Shown here: piece after piece, positions 1-7,704 of the stretch
Position numbering within the stretch: position 1 is the stretch's first letter
Layout: each line of letters opens with the position of its first letter
DNA from: JAKAVK01 sp964419095
GTDB lineage: Archaea; Micrarchaeota; Micrarchaeia; Micrarchaeales; CABMGC01
Direction: 5' to 3'
DNA length: 37,500 bases
Assembly: GCA_964419095.1 (NCBI GenBank)
Contig: CAYQOG010000005.1
Location: forward strand, 1 to 37,500
Position numbers and translations under genes: made by a program
Notes under the pieces: generated by a model
Told to the model about the DNA's origin: nothing
Databases searched by the model: none
Seen by the model: only the letters and a program-made list of their open reading frames with translations

Positions 1-86
1 TTCATCCGCATACCTGAAGGTAAGGGATTTCAAAGCCCATTAGAAAACATTAAAATAGGTAAAGAGTCTGCCTCTTGAACTTACCA

Positions 87-1055
87 CTATTTTGGGAACG
101 GAATCTTTTTTATATTGCGAAGCGAGATTGCCTCTGCCAATCCCGTGAAAGGCATGGGAAGCATCATCGCTATGTCTGCTGCAGGGCGCAGCTTAAGTTT
201 CGGCCTTGTGGTTATGAAGGCACGGCCGATGCAGAAGAGTAAATAACCTGGAATGCGCCAGGGATAATATCTCATAAGGAAGATGTAAACTCCCCTGACC
301 GTTGAATAAGCAATCTCCTGCTTCGTGAATGTCCTCTTTATCTTCTGGTTGCCGTACGTGCTTAGCTCTCCGATGTGCGTTATCGTTGCATTGGGAGTGT
401 AGTAGTTCGTATATCCTGCCTTTATCACGCGCAGACTGAGATCGGCGTCGTCGCCGCCATAGAATGGCAGGTATATCTCGTCCAGGAGTCCTATCTTGTC
501 GAAAGCTTCCCGCGTAATTATCATCGCCGGACCCCCTATTATCTCAACATTGCGAGGCGTATCTGCGTCGCTCTCAACTTTCAGCGTGCCAAGCGGGCCT
601 ATGTGAGCTCCACAGTAGTCAATGCCTCCGGTTGGCTTGAGTATCTTGCAGTTTATTGTGCCGCGCTTGTTGTCTTCCTCTGCAACTGAAATCATCTTGG
701 CGAGCCAGTCAGGGTCGTTGAAGTCAAGGTCGTCATTAAGCAGGGTGATGTATTTGACTTCGGGATACTTCTTGTAGGCGAGCTCTATGCCCCTGTTGTT
801 CCCATAGACCCATCCCTTGTTCTCCACGCTCATCAGGTCCACTTCACCGTAATTCTTTTTCACGTATGAAATGGAGTCGTCCTGGCTCTCCGCATCGACA
901 ACTATGACCTTTAGATTCGGATATCTTGTCTTCATCAGCGAGGAAAGACATGTTTCTAGTATAGGCTTACCATTCGCCGTCATTGCGATGCCGTTCCAGT
1001 TGAGTATTATGCCAACTACAAGCGGCTCGCTCTTTGCTCCGGTATCGTTTGTCAT
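87..1055 (-). CDS. Glycosyltransferase family 2
   Basis: This 322-residue protein is a GT-A fold glycosyltransferase that should add a sugar from a nucleotide-sugar donor to a surface glycan on the cytoplasmic face of the membrane. A first strand ending in Leu-Asn-Trp-Asn-Gly lies near residues 18-22. The Val-Asp-Ala-Glu-Ser donor motif is near 53-57, and the metal-binding Asn-Asp-Asp-Leu-Asp stretch is near 107-111. A Gly-Gly-Asp-Asp-Ala-Asp-Leu acceptor-site motif lies further on, as in rhamnosyltransferase-like GT2 enzymes. A hydrophobic segment near the C-terminus may contact the membrane. The start overlaps the upstream FkbM gene by 4 nt, so the two are translationally coupled. The sugar specificity cannot be read from the sequence. 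Confidence 0.9.
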   Translation of the reverse strand: MTNDTGAKSEPLVVGIILNWNGIAMTANGKPILETCLSSLMKTRYPNLKVIVVDAESQDDSISYVKKNYGEVDLMSVENKGWVYGNNRGIELAYKKYPEVKYITLLNDDLDFNDPDWLAKMISVAEEDNKRGTINCKILKPTGGIDYCGAHIGPLGTLKVESDADTPRNVEIIGGPAMIITREAFDKIGLLDEIYLPFYGGDDADLSLRVIKAGYTNYYTPNATITHIGELSTYGNQKIKRTFTKQEIAYSTVRGVYIFLMRYYPWRIPGYLLFCIGRAFITTRPKLKLRPAADIAMMLPMPFTGLAEAISLRNIKKIPFPK

Positions 1056-2026
1056 TTCTTAACCCTATCGATGCGCTCTGCCTGAAGCATGCCTACGTAC
1101 ATAGGCACATGACCGCCAGTAGTGGATTTGAATCCCAACGGTACCGTATTCGTCACACAGAAACCTGCGTTCTCCAGTCTTTTCCTGAGGTCTATGTAAC
1201 CGTGATGATACTCAAGCATCATCTGGCTGAACTTGCGGAGCACGTCATCAGATGCGCCAATTATTATGCCGTATTCGCAGCCCTCGCAGTCCATCTTTAG
1301 AATTCCATCCTTGATCGAGTATTTTTTGACTAAATTAGCCAGTGTTGAGACGTGTATAAATGTACCATGTGCGGCTTCTTTCATGATCGTGCCAGGGTAT
1401 GAGGTGTTCATCTTTAACGTAGTTTCCTGTGGTCCGCACCCGCCGTTCACGAGGGTTATGCGTTCTTGGAGCTTGTTCAATTTAATGTTTGTCTTGGCTT
1501 GATCGTACAAATACGAATATGGATCCAATGCATAGATGTGCTTCGCGCCGCTTAAGGCTAACACGATTGCAGTATCGCCGACATTTGCCCCGATGTCAAG
1601 TACCTGCTTTCCAGAAACGTTAAGCCACTTGAATTGCTGTTCGAGATAGTTCTCTGATATATAACATAAGAGATTGTTGAATTTCTCTTTAGAGTTGTAA
1701 TAGAACGTTACTTCTTTGCCCTTGAATTTAAGCTTGATGTGGTTCTTTGAGACGCGAACCCTGTTCTCTGGTCTTTTTGATCGCAATAGCTCAAATCTGG
1801 CGGCTTCTATTACGATGTCGTTGAGATCGTGTGGGTTTTTTATCAAGACGGTCTTTCCGTTTCTCAGCCTGAGAAGAAAACTGGACTTCATCTTCAAGTT
1901 AAAGAATGCCGCATCGTACCAGTTGATTGCGATTTTGCGCATAAAGAGCAAAGCGTCAGCTTTACGCTTAACCTCACTTACGTACGTCGAGATCTCGTCA
2001 ATTTTATTTATGTTATTTGTTTCCAC
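1052..2026 (-). CDS. FkbM family SAM-dependent methyltransferase
   Basis: This 324-residue protein is an FkbM-type methyltransferase, a family that usually O-methylates sugars or other small molecules. About 130 N-terminal residues of unclear role precede a Rossmann methyltransferase domain. The SAM-binding motif Leu-Asp-Ile-Gly-Ala-Asn-Val-Gly is near residues 143-150, followed by an acidic strand end (Ala-Leu-Asp-Pro). The family hallmark Lys-Met-Asp-Cys-Glu-Gly-Cys-Glu is near 245, where Lys-x-Asp-Val-Glu-Gly is usual. It lies between two glycosyltransferase genes and overlaps both, so glycan O-methylation is the natural inference. A second FkbM gene lies at 14559-15482. Confidence 0.88.
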   Translation of the reverse strand: METNNINKIDEISTYVSEVKRKADALLFMRKIAINWYDAAFFNLKMKSSFLLRLRNGKTVLIKNPHDLNDIVIEAARFELLRSKRPENRVRVSKNHIKLKFKGKEVTFYYNSKEKFNNLLCYISENYLEQQFKWLNVSGKQVLDIGANVGDTAIVLALSGAKHIYALDPYSYLYDQAKTNIKLNKLQERITLVNGGCGPQETTLKMNTSYPGTIMKEAAHGTFIHVSTLANLVKKYSIKDGILKMDCEGCEYGIIIGASDDVLRKFSQMMLEYHHGYIDLRKRLENAGFCVTNTVPLGFKSTTGGHVPMYVGMLQAERIDRVKK

Positions 2027-3173
2027 TTTGGTTCACCTTAACAAACATCTCCTTGACTTGACTTAATACTACCTTCCTGTCGAACTTTCTTACAACTATC
2101 TCGCGATTTTTATTTTTTGCCCGGCCAAAGCCTTTACTTTTCTTCATTTTGGCGACTTTCATTAGGGCTTTGACATAACTTTGGATATCGTCCTTGTTTC
2201 CCTTGTAAGCCATTGCGCCATCGTTTATAAGCTCATCGATAACCGGATTGTAGTCATCAACAATTATGGCAAGGCCATTTGAGAGCCCCTCAAGCATGGC
2301 TACTGAAAAGGCTTCCAGGATCTCTGGGACAACCATGACGTCGCACCTTGACAGGATCTTTGCCTTTTCTTCGTCAGTTATAGGACCAGTGCATGTAACA
2401 TTATCCATCTTCTTTGCATATTCAAGGAGTTCTTCAGGCTGATATCTGCCGATGAAGTAGAACTCGAACTCGTTGGCCTTGCCATCTGTGGCTATTTGCT
2501 TTATCATATCAAGGATCATTCCAGAGCTGTGGGGTATTCCGCCTACATGGACGACCTTCAACTTCTTTCCAGAAGGCTTCCTGATATGAAACTTTTCAGT
2601 GTCTATCCAATTCGGGACATAGAATATCTTTTTCTTCGGAATCCCCAATTTTAAGAGATATCGTTCCTGCCTGTGGTTTATTGCCTGGTAAAAGATATTT
2701 TCCCGTAGTTCCTTTCTTCTCAAGACAAAATTTTGAAAGAAAAGGTTTACAGTGTTCTCCAAAAGCTCATTCTGTGAGACGCGATCCTGTTTGAATATGT
2801 ACATGCCCCAGCAACCTATCACATACTTCTGCCCTTTCGGCTTCAGTAGTATATTTGGCAAGTAATCATAGAGCATCATCGGGAAGAAGGTTATGCCATC
2901 TTTTGGCAGTTGCGTGTATAGGTTTGTCGTATGGCCGAATCCATAGCGCAGGATGTGGTCTTTTATTCTTTTTTTAGGAACCATGCTGTAGTATTTCTCT
3001 ACTTCCTTGTAGTCCTCGCGTATTGGAGGATTGCCACCGACAATTTTGTCGGGCAGCAGTAGGGTAGTATCAACTCGGTGCTCAAGCAGGTATTTGGCCC
3101 ACCCATACGCATGCCTTGGGGTGCTTAAGTAGCCATATTTGATCTCGGTGGATGTGATTATGTTTACTTTCAA
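2013..3173 (-). CDS. Glycosyltransferase family 1/4 (GT-B fold)
   Basis: This GT-B fold glycosyltransferase of about 386 residues should transfer a sugar from a nucleotide donor during surface-glycan assembly. The C-terminal half has the GT4 signature of two glutamates seven residues apart (in Glu-Ile-Leu-Glu-Ala-Phe-Ser and Met-Leu-Glu-Gly). A Val-His-Val-Gly-Gly segment begins the second Rossmann lobe. I place the start at a TTG at 3173 because a GGTGA ribosome-binding site lies 7 nt upstream and the protein then begins with the expected first strand (Lys-Val-Asn-Ile-Ile). A second in-frame TTG at 3239 would add 22 residues but lacks a comparable site. The 3' end overlaps the FkbM gene by 14 nt. 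Confidence 0.88.
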   Translation of the reverse strand: MKVNIITSTEIKYGYLSTPRHAYGWAKYLLEHRVDTTLLLPDKIVGGNPPIREDYKEVEKYYSMVPKKRIKDHILRYGFGHTTNLYTQLPKDGITFFPMMLYDYLPNILLKPKGQKYVIGCWGMYIFKQDRVSQNELLENTVNLFFQNFVLRRKELRENIFYQAINHRQERYLLKLGIPKKKIFYVPNWIDTEKFHIRKPSGKKLKVVHVGGIPHSSGMILDMIKQIATDGKANEFEFYFIGRYQPEELLEYAKKMDNVTCTGPITDEEKAKILSRCDVMVVPEILEAFSVAMLEGLSNGLAIIVDDYNPVIDELINDGAMAYKGNKDDIQSYVKALMKVAKMKKSKGFGRAKNKNREIVVRKFDRKVVLSQVKEMFVKVNQSGNK

Positions 3174-3260
3174 GATACCGTCACCAATTGCTATCAACTT
3201 AGAGATATAGGAATCCACGCAGGAGAGCGATGTGCGCAACTTCTCTTTTCTCCCTGCTGT

Positions 3261-4115
3261 TCATTTTGGATCATTTATGGCGTGATACTGGTTTCTCAGG
3301 AACTTGACCGCTTTTGCCTGTGTGCGATATGCAATAAATTCCAGAATCGGAGTTGCAGATGCGCATTTCCTGCATAGAACATCGCCGTCCATCTGCCATC
3401 TGTTATTCTGAACTCTGCGGTAGGCATTGCCCAATATTATTTGTCCATAGCTTTGGGTGAGCAGGTTGCCCATGATCGATGATACCCCGAAGTCCATGCA
3501 GCATAAAACAACATCTGCGTTAGGGAGCATGACGAATTGTGGTCGCTCCAACTTACCACAACCGAAGAACCCTTTTAGATGCCTTTCGGGTGTAGGGGAG
3601 TTTTGATTCTTTACGAGTCCTGCGCGTTCGTTGTTCGCCTTGTCGAAATCGCCATTCATTATGACTGTCTCGTTAATATGGAGGGTTGTTAGGGCAAGGG
3701 CGAGCACATTCTTGTATTGCTCGGTCATGAGTATTCTTGCGTTGCCTTTGTTGTCTGGCAAATGAGCAGTAACATAGGAGATTGGAAGCTTTGCAAGCCT
3801 GCGGACATCATCTTCCTTCATGCCTACAAATGTTGTATTAATCCAGACCTTGTACCCCTGTGAAGTTGCTGATTCTATCATGTTTGTGCAGTCACTGTTG
3901 AGGAAAGGCTCAGTAAAGCCGGAGAATACTATGGCAACGTTTTTGGGCACGGTGGATATTGCGGCGTTGAAGTCTTCAAGGCTCATCCTGCGCTTGCCGT
4001 GGTATCCCTTCTTGAAAGCGTACTGTGGGCAGTATGTGCAGTCAACTGAGCAGCCGAAGGAGGTAGTAATTTCTAGGACTGGCCCGTCATCTCCCAAGCA
4101 AATACTTTTAGTCAT
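3261..4115 (-). CDS. Radical SAM protein with SPASM-like C-terminus
   Basis: This 284-residue radical SAM enzyme should bind a 4Fe-4S cluster and cleave SAM to a 5'-deoxyadenosyl radical. The cluster motif is Cys22-x3-Cys26-x2-Cys29, followed by an aromatic residue pattern typical of the family. The C-terminal third has several more cysteines (Cys-Gly-Lys, a Cys-Cys-Met-Asp segment and Cys-Arg-Lys-Cys), the layout of a SPASM or twitch domain that binds auxiliary clusters. It lies 87 nt upstream of the GT4 start and in the same direction. In this setting it could modify a sugar, for example by epimerisation, dehydration or C-methylation, but a role in lipid or peptide modification is equally open. 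Confidence 0.82.
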   Translation of the reverse strand: MTKSICLGDDGPVLEITTSFGCSVDCTYCPQYAFKKGYHGKRRMSLEDFNAAISTVPKNVAIVFSGFTEPFLNSDCTNMIESATSQGYKVWINTTFVGMKEDDVRRLAKLPISYVTAHLPDNKGNARILMTEQYKNVLALALTTLHINETVIMNGDFDKANNERAGLVKNQNSPTPERHLKGFFGCGKLERPQFVMLPNADVVLCCMDFGVSSIMGNLLTQSYGQIILGNAYRRVQNNRWQMDGDVLCRKCASATPILEFIAYRTQAKAVKFLRNQYHAINDPK

Positions 4116-4202
4116 GTAAAATACCTATTTTCCTTATCTGAACTGCGCATAGTAGAGCCCTTCAACTACGACTATAACTCTGTAATAATTATTCCACGGC
4201 TA

Positions 4203-4212
4203 CCTTTATATG
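4203..4212 (-). promoter_or_regulatory. Candidate TATA box for the radical SAM-GT-FkbM-GT unit
   Basis: Read on the minus strand this is CATATAAAGG, a good archaeal TATA-box match in the 164-nt gap between the nucleotidyltransferase stop and the radical SAM start. It would start a transcript near 4180, about 65 nt before the ATG. It suggests the four leftmost genes can be transcribed apart from the sugar-biosynthesis genes upstream. Confidence 0.35.
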
Positions 4213-4279
4213 TCTTTTGAATTGGCTGCAGCCTCTTTTGGTATAGGTCATGCCAATGTTGATATTATGGCCAAAGTGG

Positions 4280-4966
4280 TCAGATTTTTACCTTTCCAGA
4301 GCGCAAATCGGCATCTGTCTGCTGGTAGTCTTTGTAGCTGTCGATAGCTTTGTGATAGGAATCTCTGAACGTCGCTCCTGCAAGCTTTCTCTGTTTTATG
4401 AGCTTAGGGAATATGTCGTACTCAAGGCTGCCCACTTTTGGCAGCATCTTGAGCAATGCTGCATCTATCAGGGCTATGCCCGCATTGATCCAATAACCCT
4501 TGATTATGGGCTTCTCCTCAAAGTATGTTACCATGTTCTTGCGCACCTGGACCACGCCAGCGTGGCTTCTATACGGCTTCAGGGCGATGCAGCACAGTGA
4601 TTTCCCATGGAGACTCAGTTTCTTGACATTTATATCGGTCACGTTGTCGCCGTTCACCAGCAGGAATTGCCTGTCATCCTTGAGCATGTCTGCCGCATTC
4701 CTGAGAGCTCCAGCGCTGCCCAGCGGCTTCTTCTCGATGGAGAACTCAAACCTGTCCGAATAGCCTATTGACTTTACGTAATTGATTATCTTGGCTGCTT
4801 TGTAGCCTCCGAGGATCACGAATTCGCGTATGCCGTATGACTCAAGCCACTCTATTTCCCACTGAAGTATCGGCTTGCCTCCAACGTTGACAAGCGTTTT
4901 TGGGATGTTCCTGGTGAGAGGCATGAGCCTCTTGCCGAATCCTCCTGCAAGTATCAATGCGCGCAT
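4280..4966 (-). CDS. Sugar-1-phosphate nucleotidyltransferase (HddC/RmlA-like)
   Basis: This 228-residue enzyme should join a sugar 1-phosphate to an NTP to give an NDP-sugar and pyrophosphate. The N-terminus has the pyrophosphorylase signature Leu-Ala-Gly-Gly-Phe-Gly-Lys-Arg-Leu (residues 6-14), then Pro-Lys-Thr-Leu and Gly-Gly-Lys-Pro-Ile-Leu. Further on are Leu-Gly-Ser-Ala-Gly-Ala-Leu, an Asn-Gly-Asp metal site, a Glu-Glu-Lys-Pro motif and Asn-Ala-Gly-Ile. The length fits the short single-domain class that includes HddC and mannose-1-P guanylyltransferase-like proteins. The window also encodes GmhA and HddA homologues, so heptose 1-phosphate is a plausible substrate. Base specificity (ADP, GDP or CDP) is not evident. 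Confidence 0.88.
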   Translation of the reverse strand: MRALILAGGFGKRLMPLTRNIPKTLVNVGGKPILQWEIEWLESYGIREFVILGGYKAAKIINYVKSIGYSDRFEFSIEKKPLGSAGALRNAADMLKDDRQFLLVNGDNVTDINVKKLSLHGKSLCCIALKPYRSHAGVVQVRKNMVTYFEEKPIIKGYWINAGIALIDAALLKMLPKVGSLEYDIFPKLIKQRKLAGATFRDSYHKAIDSYKDYQQTDADLRSGKVKI

Positions 4967-5029
4967 TCCATCACGATAGTCTTGGACTTATTAGGACGGG
5001 GAGAATCTGCTTGAACAGTGTGTTACTTG

Positions 5030-5737
5030 TCATGCTATCCGCCTTGCTCTTACCATCATCTCTTGGTACTTTTTAATACCCTCTGGATCAGTCTCGATAT
5101 TCTTGAAAGTCATGTGAACTCTCCGGCCCAACCATTCCCTCATTGCTTTCGGCAGGATTGCAGTAGCTATCACGCTTACTGGCTTCCTTGCCTTTGAGCC
5201 TATGTCCCCAACCTCAACTGCACCCCAGAGATTCATAACTTCAAGTCCGTTGCTCTTGAGAAGCCTGGCGAGTTCTGGATAGGATAGCTCATTTATATGG
5301 AATGGGTTGTCGTGCTTACTGTGGAGCTTGTTAGGTGTCGACAGGAAGAGGATGCCTTCAGGCTTGAGGCATGCAGCAAGCATACTTATGAATCTCGCAG
5401 GGTCTTTTAGATGCTCAATGGTCTCCAGGGAGACTATCACGTCAAACTGCCGTCCTTCTATAGTGTCAATGTTTAGGTCCTTAACCTTGAAATTTATATT
5501 ACTGTGTCCCTTGGTCATCTCCTTCGCATAGTCTATGGCTTCCTTGGAATAATCGCAACCATACGCGCTCGCTGCCTTCTCAGCAAGGACGATTGTACCG
5601 AATCCATTGCCGCAGGAGATGTCTGCCACCCGGTCGGTAGACTTGATTTGATTGACTATGAAGTTGTAGTTTGTCATCCTGCCTCTGTCGAAGTCGCTTG
5701 GTCTCTCAATTGTAAATGTTATGGCACTTTCAATCAT
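5030..5737 (-). CDS. Class I SAM-dependent methyltransferase
   Basis: This 235-residue Rossmann-fold protein belongs to the UbiE/COQ5-like methyltransferases. The SAM-binding loop is Asp-Ile-Ser-Cys-Gly-Asn-Gly-Phe-Gly near residues 38-46, where Asp-x-Gly-x-Gly is usual. An acidic strand end (Gly-Cys-Asp-Tyr-Ser) follows, and a Glu-Thr-Ile-Glu-His-Leu motif marks the post-strand 4 region. The start overlaps the upstream epimerase by 4 nt (ATGA), so the two are coupled. The substrate is unknown; the cluster suggests a nucleotide sugar or glycan. Confidence 0.88.
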   Translation of the reverse strand: MIESAITFTIERPSDFDRGRMTNYNFIVNQIKSTDRVADISCGNGFGTIVLAEKAASAYGCDYSKEAIDYAKEMTKGHSNINFKVKDLNIDTIEGRQFDVIVSLETIEHLKDPARFISMLAACLKPEGILFLSTPNKLHSKHDNPFHINELSYPELARLLKSNGLEVMNLWGAVEVGDIGSKARKPVSVIATAILPKAMREWLGRRVHMTFKNIETDPEGIKKYQEMMVRARRIA

Positions 5738-6675
5738 GTTGTATACCCCTTTACCTTTAGCTTCTTCCAGACCTTGACCTCATTTCCAATAAGCATTGAG
5801 ATGCCATCCTTGACGTTTATGAATTTGTATCCTTTGAGAGCTTTTAGGAGCTTTCTTGTATCTGCTTTCAGATAAAAGATATAAGATGAGAGATAGGGGT
5901 TTTTTATATAGAGTATTTTCTTAGGTGCCATGAATTTCGCTACGCTGATAAGAGCGGTTGCTACGCCTGTGCCGACATTGTAGACTCCTGTTGCATTTGG
6001 ATTCTCCATGAGCATGAATGTTATCTTTATCGCGTCGTCGATATGGACGAAATCCTTCTTCTGGGTTCCATCGCCGAACAGAGTTATGGTGCTGTTCTTC
6101 CTCATTGAGAGGATGAATTGTGTTATCGGTGAAGAGCGGAGCTTCACTTCCTCTCCTGGGCCGTAGACGTTAAAGTATCTTACTCCTACCGCCTTCAATC
6201 CGGTTGCATCCATGTAAGAGTCTGCTATTGCCTCGTCTATGAATTTTGACTTCCCATAGTGGTTCCTCAGCGTCTTTATGTCTATAACTGCATCCTCACC
6301 GTACATCTTGGCTTTGTGCGATGAGTATACTGCAGAGCTCGAGGCGTAAGCAAGCTTCTTGCACTTATTCTTCTTTGCAACCTCGATGACTTTGAGGAAA
6401 CCCATCACATTGGTTCCGTAGTCCCTGTGCAGGTTGTACTGGAAGTCCGCTATGGAAGTAGCGGCAGCGAGATGGAAGATGTAATCGCAGCCCTTTGCTG
6501 CCCTTTCCACTGCTGGCTTATCGTTTATGTCTCCTTTTATGAAGACCATCCTATCATCGTGCTTGCCGAAAGGTTTCATGTCAAGCCCAACTACCTTGTA
6601 CCCTCTCTCCAACGCGTGGGAAACTGCATGTCTGCCTATGAATCCGGAACATCCCGTTATCAGTATCTTTTTCAT
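5734..6675 (-). CDS. NAD-dependent sugar epimerase/dehydratase, HldD-like paralogue 1
   Basis: This 313-residue extended short-chain dehydrogenase acts on nucleotide sugars with tightly bound NAD(P). It has Thr-Gly-Cys-Ser-Gly-Phe-Ile-Gly near residues 7-14, an Ala-Ser-Ser-Ser-Ala-Val-Tyr strand, a catalytic Tyr-Gly-Lys-Ser-Lys (YxxxK), and Arg-Tyr-Phe-Asn-Val-Tyr-Gly-Pro-Gly. The C-terminal Ser-Ser-Tyr ... Lys-Ala-Asp-Thr pattern resembles the tail of heptose 6-epimerase HldD, more weakly than in the paralogue at 17136-18044. It starts 2 nt after the Gfo/Idh gene. UDP-glucose 4-epimerase-like or dehydratase activity remains possible. Confidence 0.87.
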   Translation of the reverse strand: MKKILITGCSGFIGRHAVSHALERGYKVVGLDMKPFGKHDDRMVFIKGDINDKPAVERAAKGCDYIFHLAAATSIADFQYNLHRDYGTNVMGFLKVIEVAKKNKCKKLAYASSSAVYSSHKAKMYGEDAVIDIKTLRNHYGKSKFIDEAIADSYMDATGLKAVGVRYFNVYGPGEEVKLRSSPITQFILSMRKNSTITLFGDGTQKKDFVHIDDAIKITFMLMENPNATGVYNVGTGVATALISVAKFMAPKKILYIKNPYLSSYIFYLKADTRKLLKALKGYKFINVKDGISMLIGNEVKVWKKLKVKGYTT

Positions 6676-6677
6676 AA

Positions 6678-7691
6678 TTATGCGCCCTTTAAATCAAACT
6701 TTACTGCTTTCTTAGATTTAGACGACTCGTATATACAGTATGCGAGCTTGACCGCCGCCCATCCGTCGTATCCGGTGCCCATCGGTGCCTTCTTTGCCTT
6801 AACAGCTGAACTGAAATCCTCCCACTCTTCCCTGAAGGATTTTTCATCATCTCCGAAGTCTATGACCTCTTCGCTGAAAGGTTTTGACAAATCCTTCTTC
6901 CCCATTATCAGCCGCTCATGCCCGTAGGATCCTCCAAGTCCTTCTATCTTGACATATCCATCGCTCCCGAAGACCTCGAGCGAGAAGATGTTCCTCCACT
7001 CACTCCAGCTTACATGGAGAGTGCAGACATGACCTGCGTTTGCCCTGAGCAGCGCGAATGCGTTATCCTCTGCGGGCTTCACATTCCATGCGAGGGTGTC
7101 GGTATATCCCATGACCTCTGATATTTCCCCTCCAAACCATCTGAAGAGGTCGAGTACATGCTGTCCCTGGTCCATAAGCTCGCCTCCTCCAGATATGCTT
7201 ACATCGATACGCCAGTCTTTCTCAAAATCCTGCCTGCTTGTGTTGCCGTATCTTGCTCTCATGAATATGATTTTGCCTATTTTCCCAGATTCTACATGCT
7301 TCTTTGCCTGGGCAATTGCAGGGTGATATCTAAGATTGAAACCGCATTTTAGGATAGATTTGCTTGCCTTCAGCGCATCAAGTATTCCCTTGGCCTCATC
7401 AGGATTCCTTGCAAGGGGCTTCTCCACAAGGACATGCTTGCCAGCCTTGAGTGCGGCCTTTGCTATTTCAGCGTGCGTGTCGTTTGGGGTGCATATCATC
7501 AAGGCGTCAACTTTCTTGTCGTTTATAGCGTCATTCCAGTCTGAAGAAGCCTTGCAGCCAAACGTTGAAACGAATTCCTCTGTCAATGGGAGGTACTTGT
7601 CAACTACGAGTGTTATCTCATCGCCAGTCTCCGTGATTGATTTAGCGCGCCTGTGACCCTGCCTTCCTGCACCTATTATAGCGACTTTCAT
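6678..7691 (-). CDS. Gfo/Idh/MocA family oxidoreductase
   Basis: This 337-residue NAD(P)-dependent sugar oxidoreductase has the family's two domains. The N-terminal Rossmann fold carries Ile-Ile-Gly-Ala-Gly-Arg-Gln-Gly at residues 5-12 and the catalytic Glu-Lys-Pro motif near 93-95. The C-terminal half has a conserved His in Gly-Gln-His-Val-Leu-Asp-Leu, a usual substrate-site histidine. Members in glycan clusters oxidise or reduce one hydroxyl of an NDP-sugar, often C3 or C4. The gene lies 13 nt after the dehydrogenase-SDR fusion and 2 nt before an epimerase, which implies successive action on one sugar. Confidence 0.9.
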   Translation of the reverse strand: MKVAIIGAGRQGHRRAKSITETGDEITLVVDKYLPLTEEFVSTFGCKASSDWNDAINDKKVDALMICTPNDTHAEIAKAALKAGKHVLVEKPLARNPDEAKGILDALKASKSILKCGFNLRYHPAIAQAKKHVESGKIGKIIFMRARYGNTSRQDFEKDWRIDVSISGGGELMDQGQHVLDLFRWFGGEISEVMGYTDTLAWNVKPAEDNAFALLRANAGHVCTLHVSWSEWRNIFSLEVFGSDGYVKIEGLGGSYGHERLIMGKKDLSKPFSEEVIDFGDDEKSFREEWEDFSSAVKAKKAPMGTGYDGWAAVKLAYCIYESSKSKKAVKFDLKGA

Positions 7692-7704
7692 TTTGATACC
7701 TTGA

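Noticed and set aside
1..86. A further gene at the left edge
   Set aside because: Only short frames with stops are present and no motif or start with a ribosome-binding site was seen.
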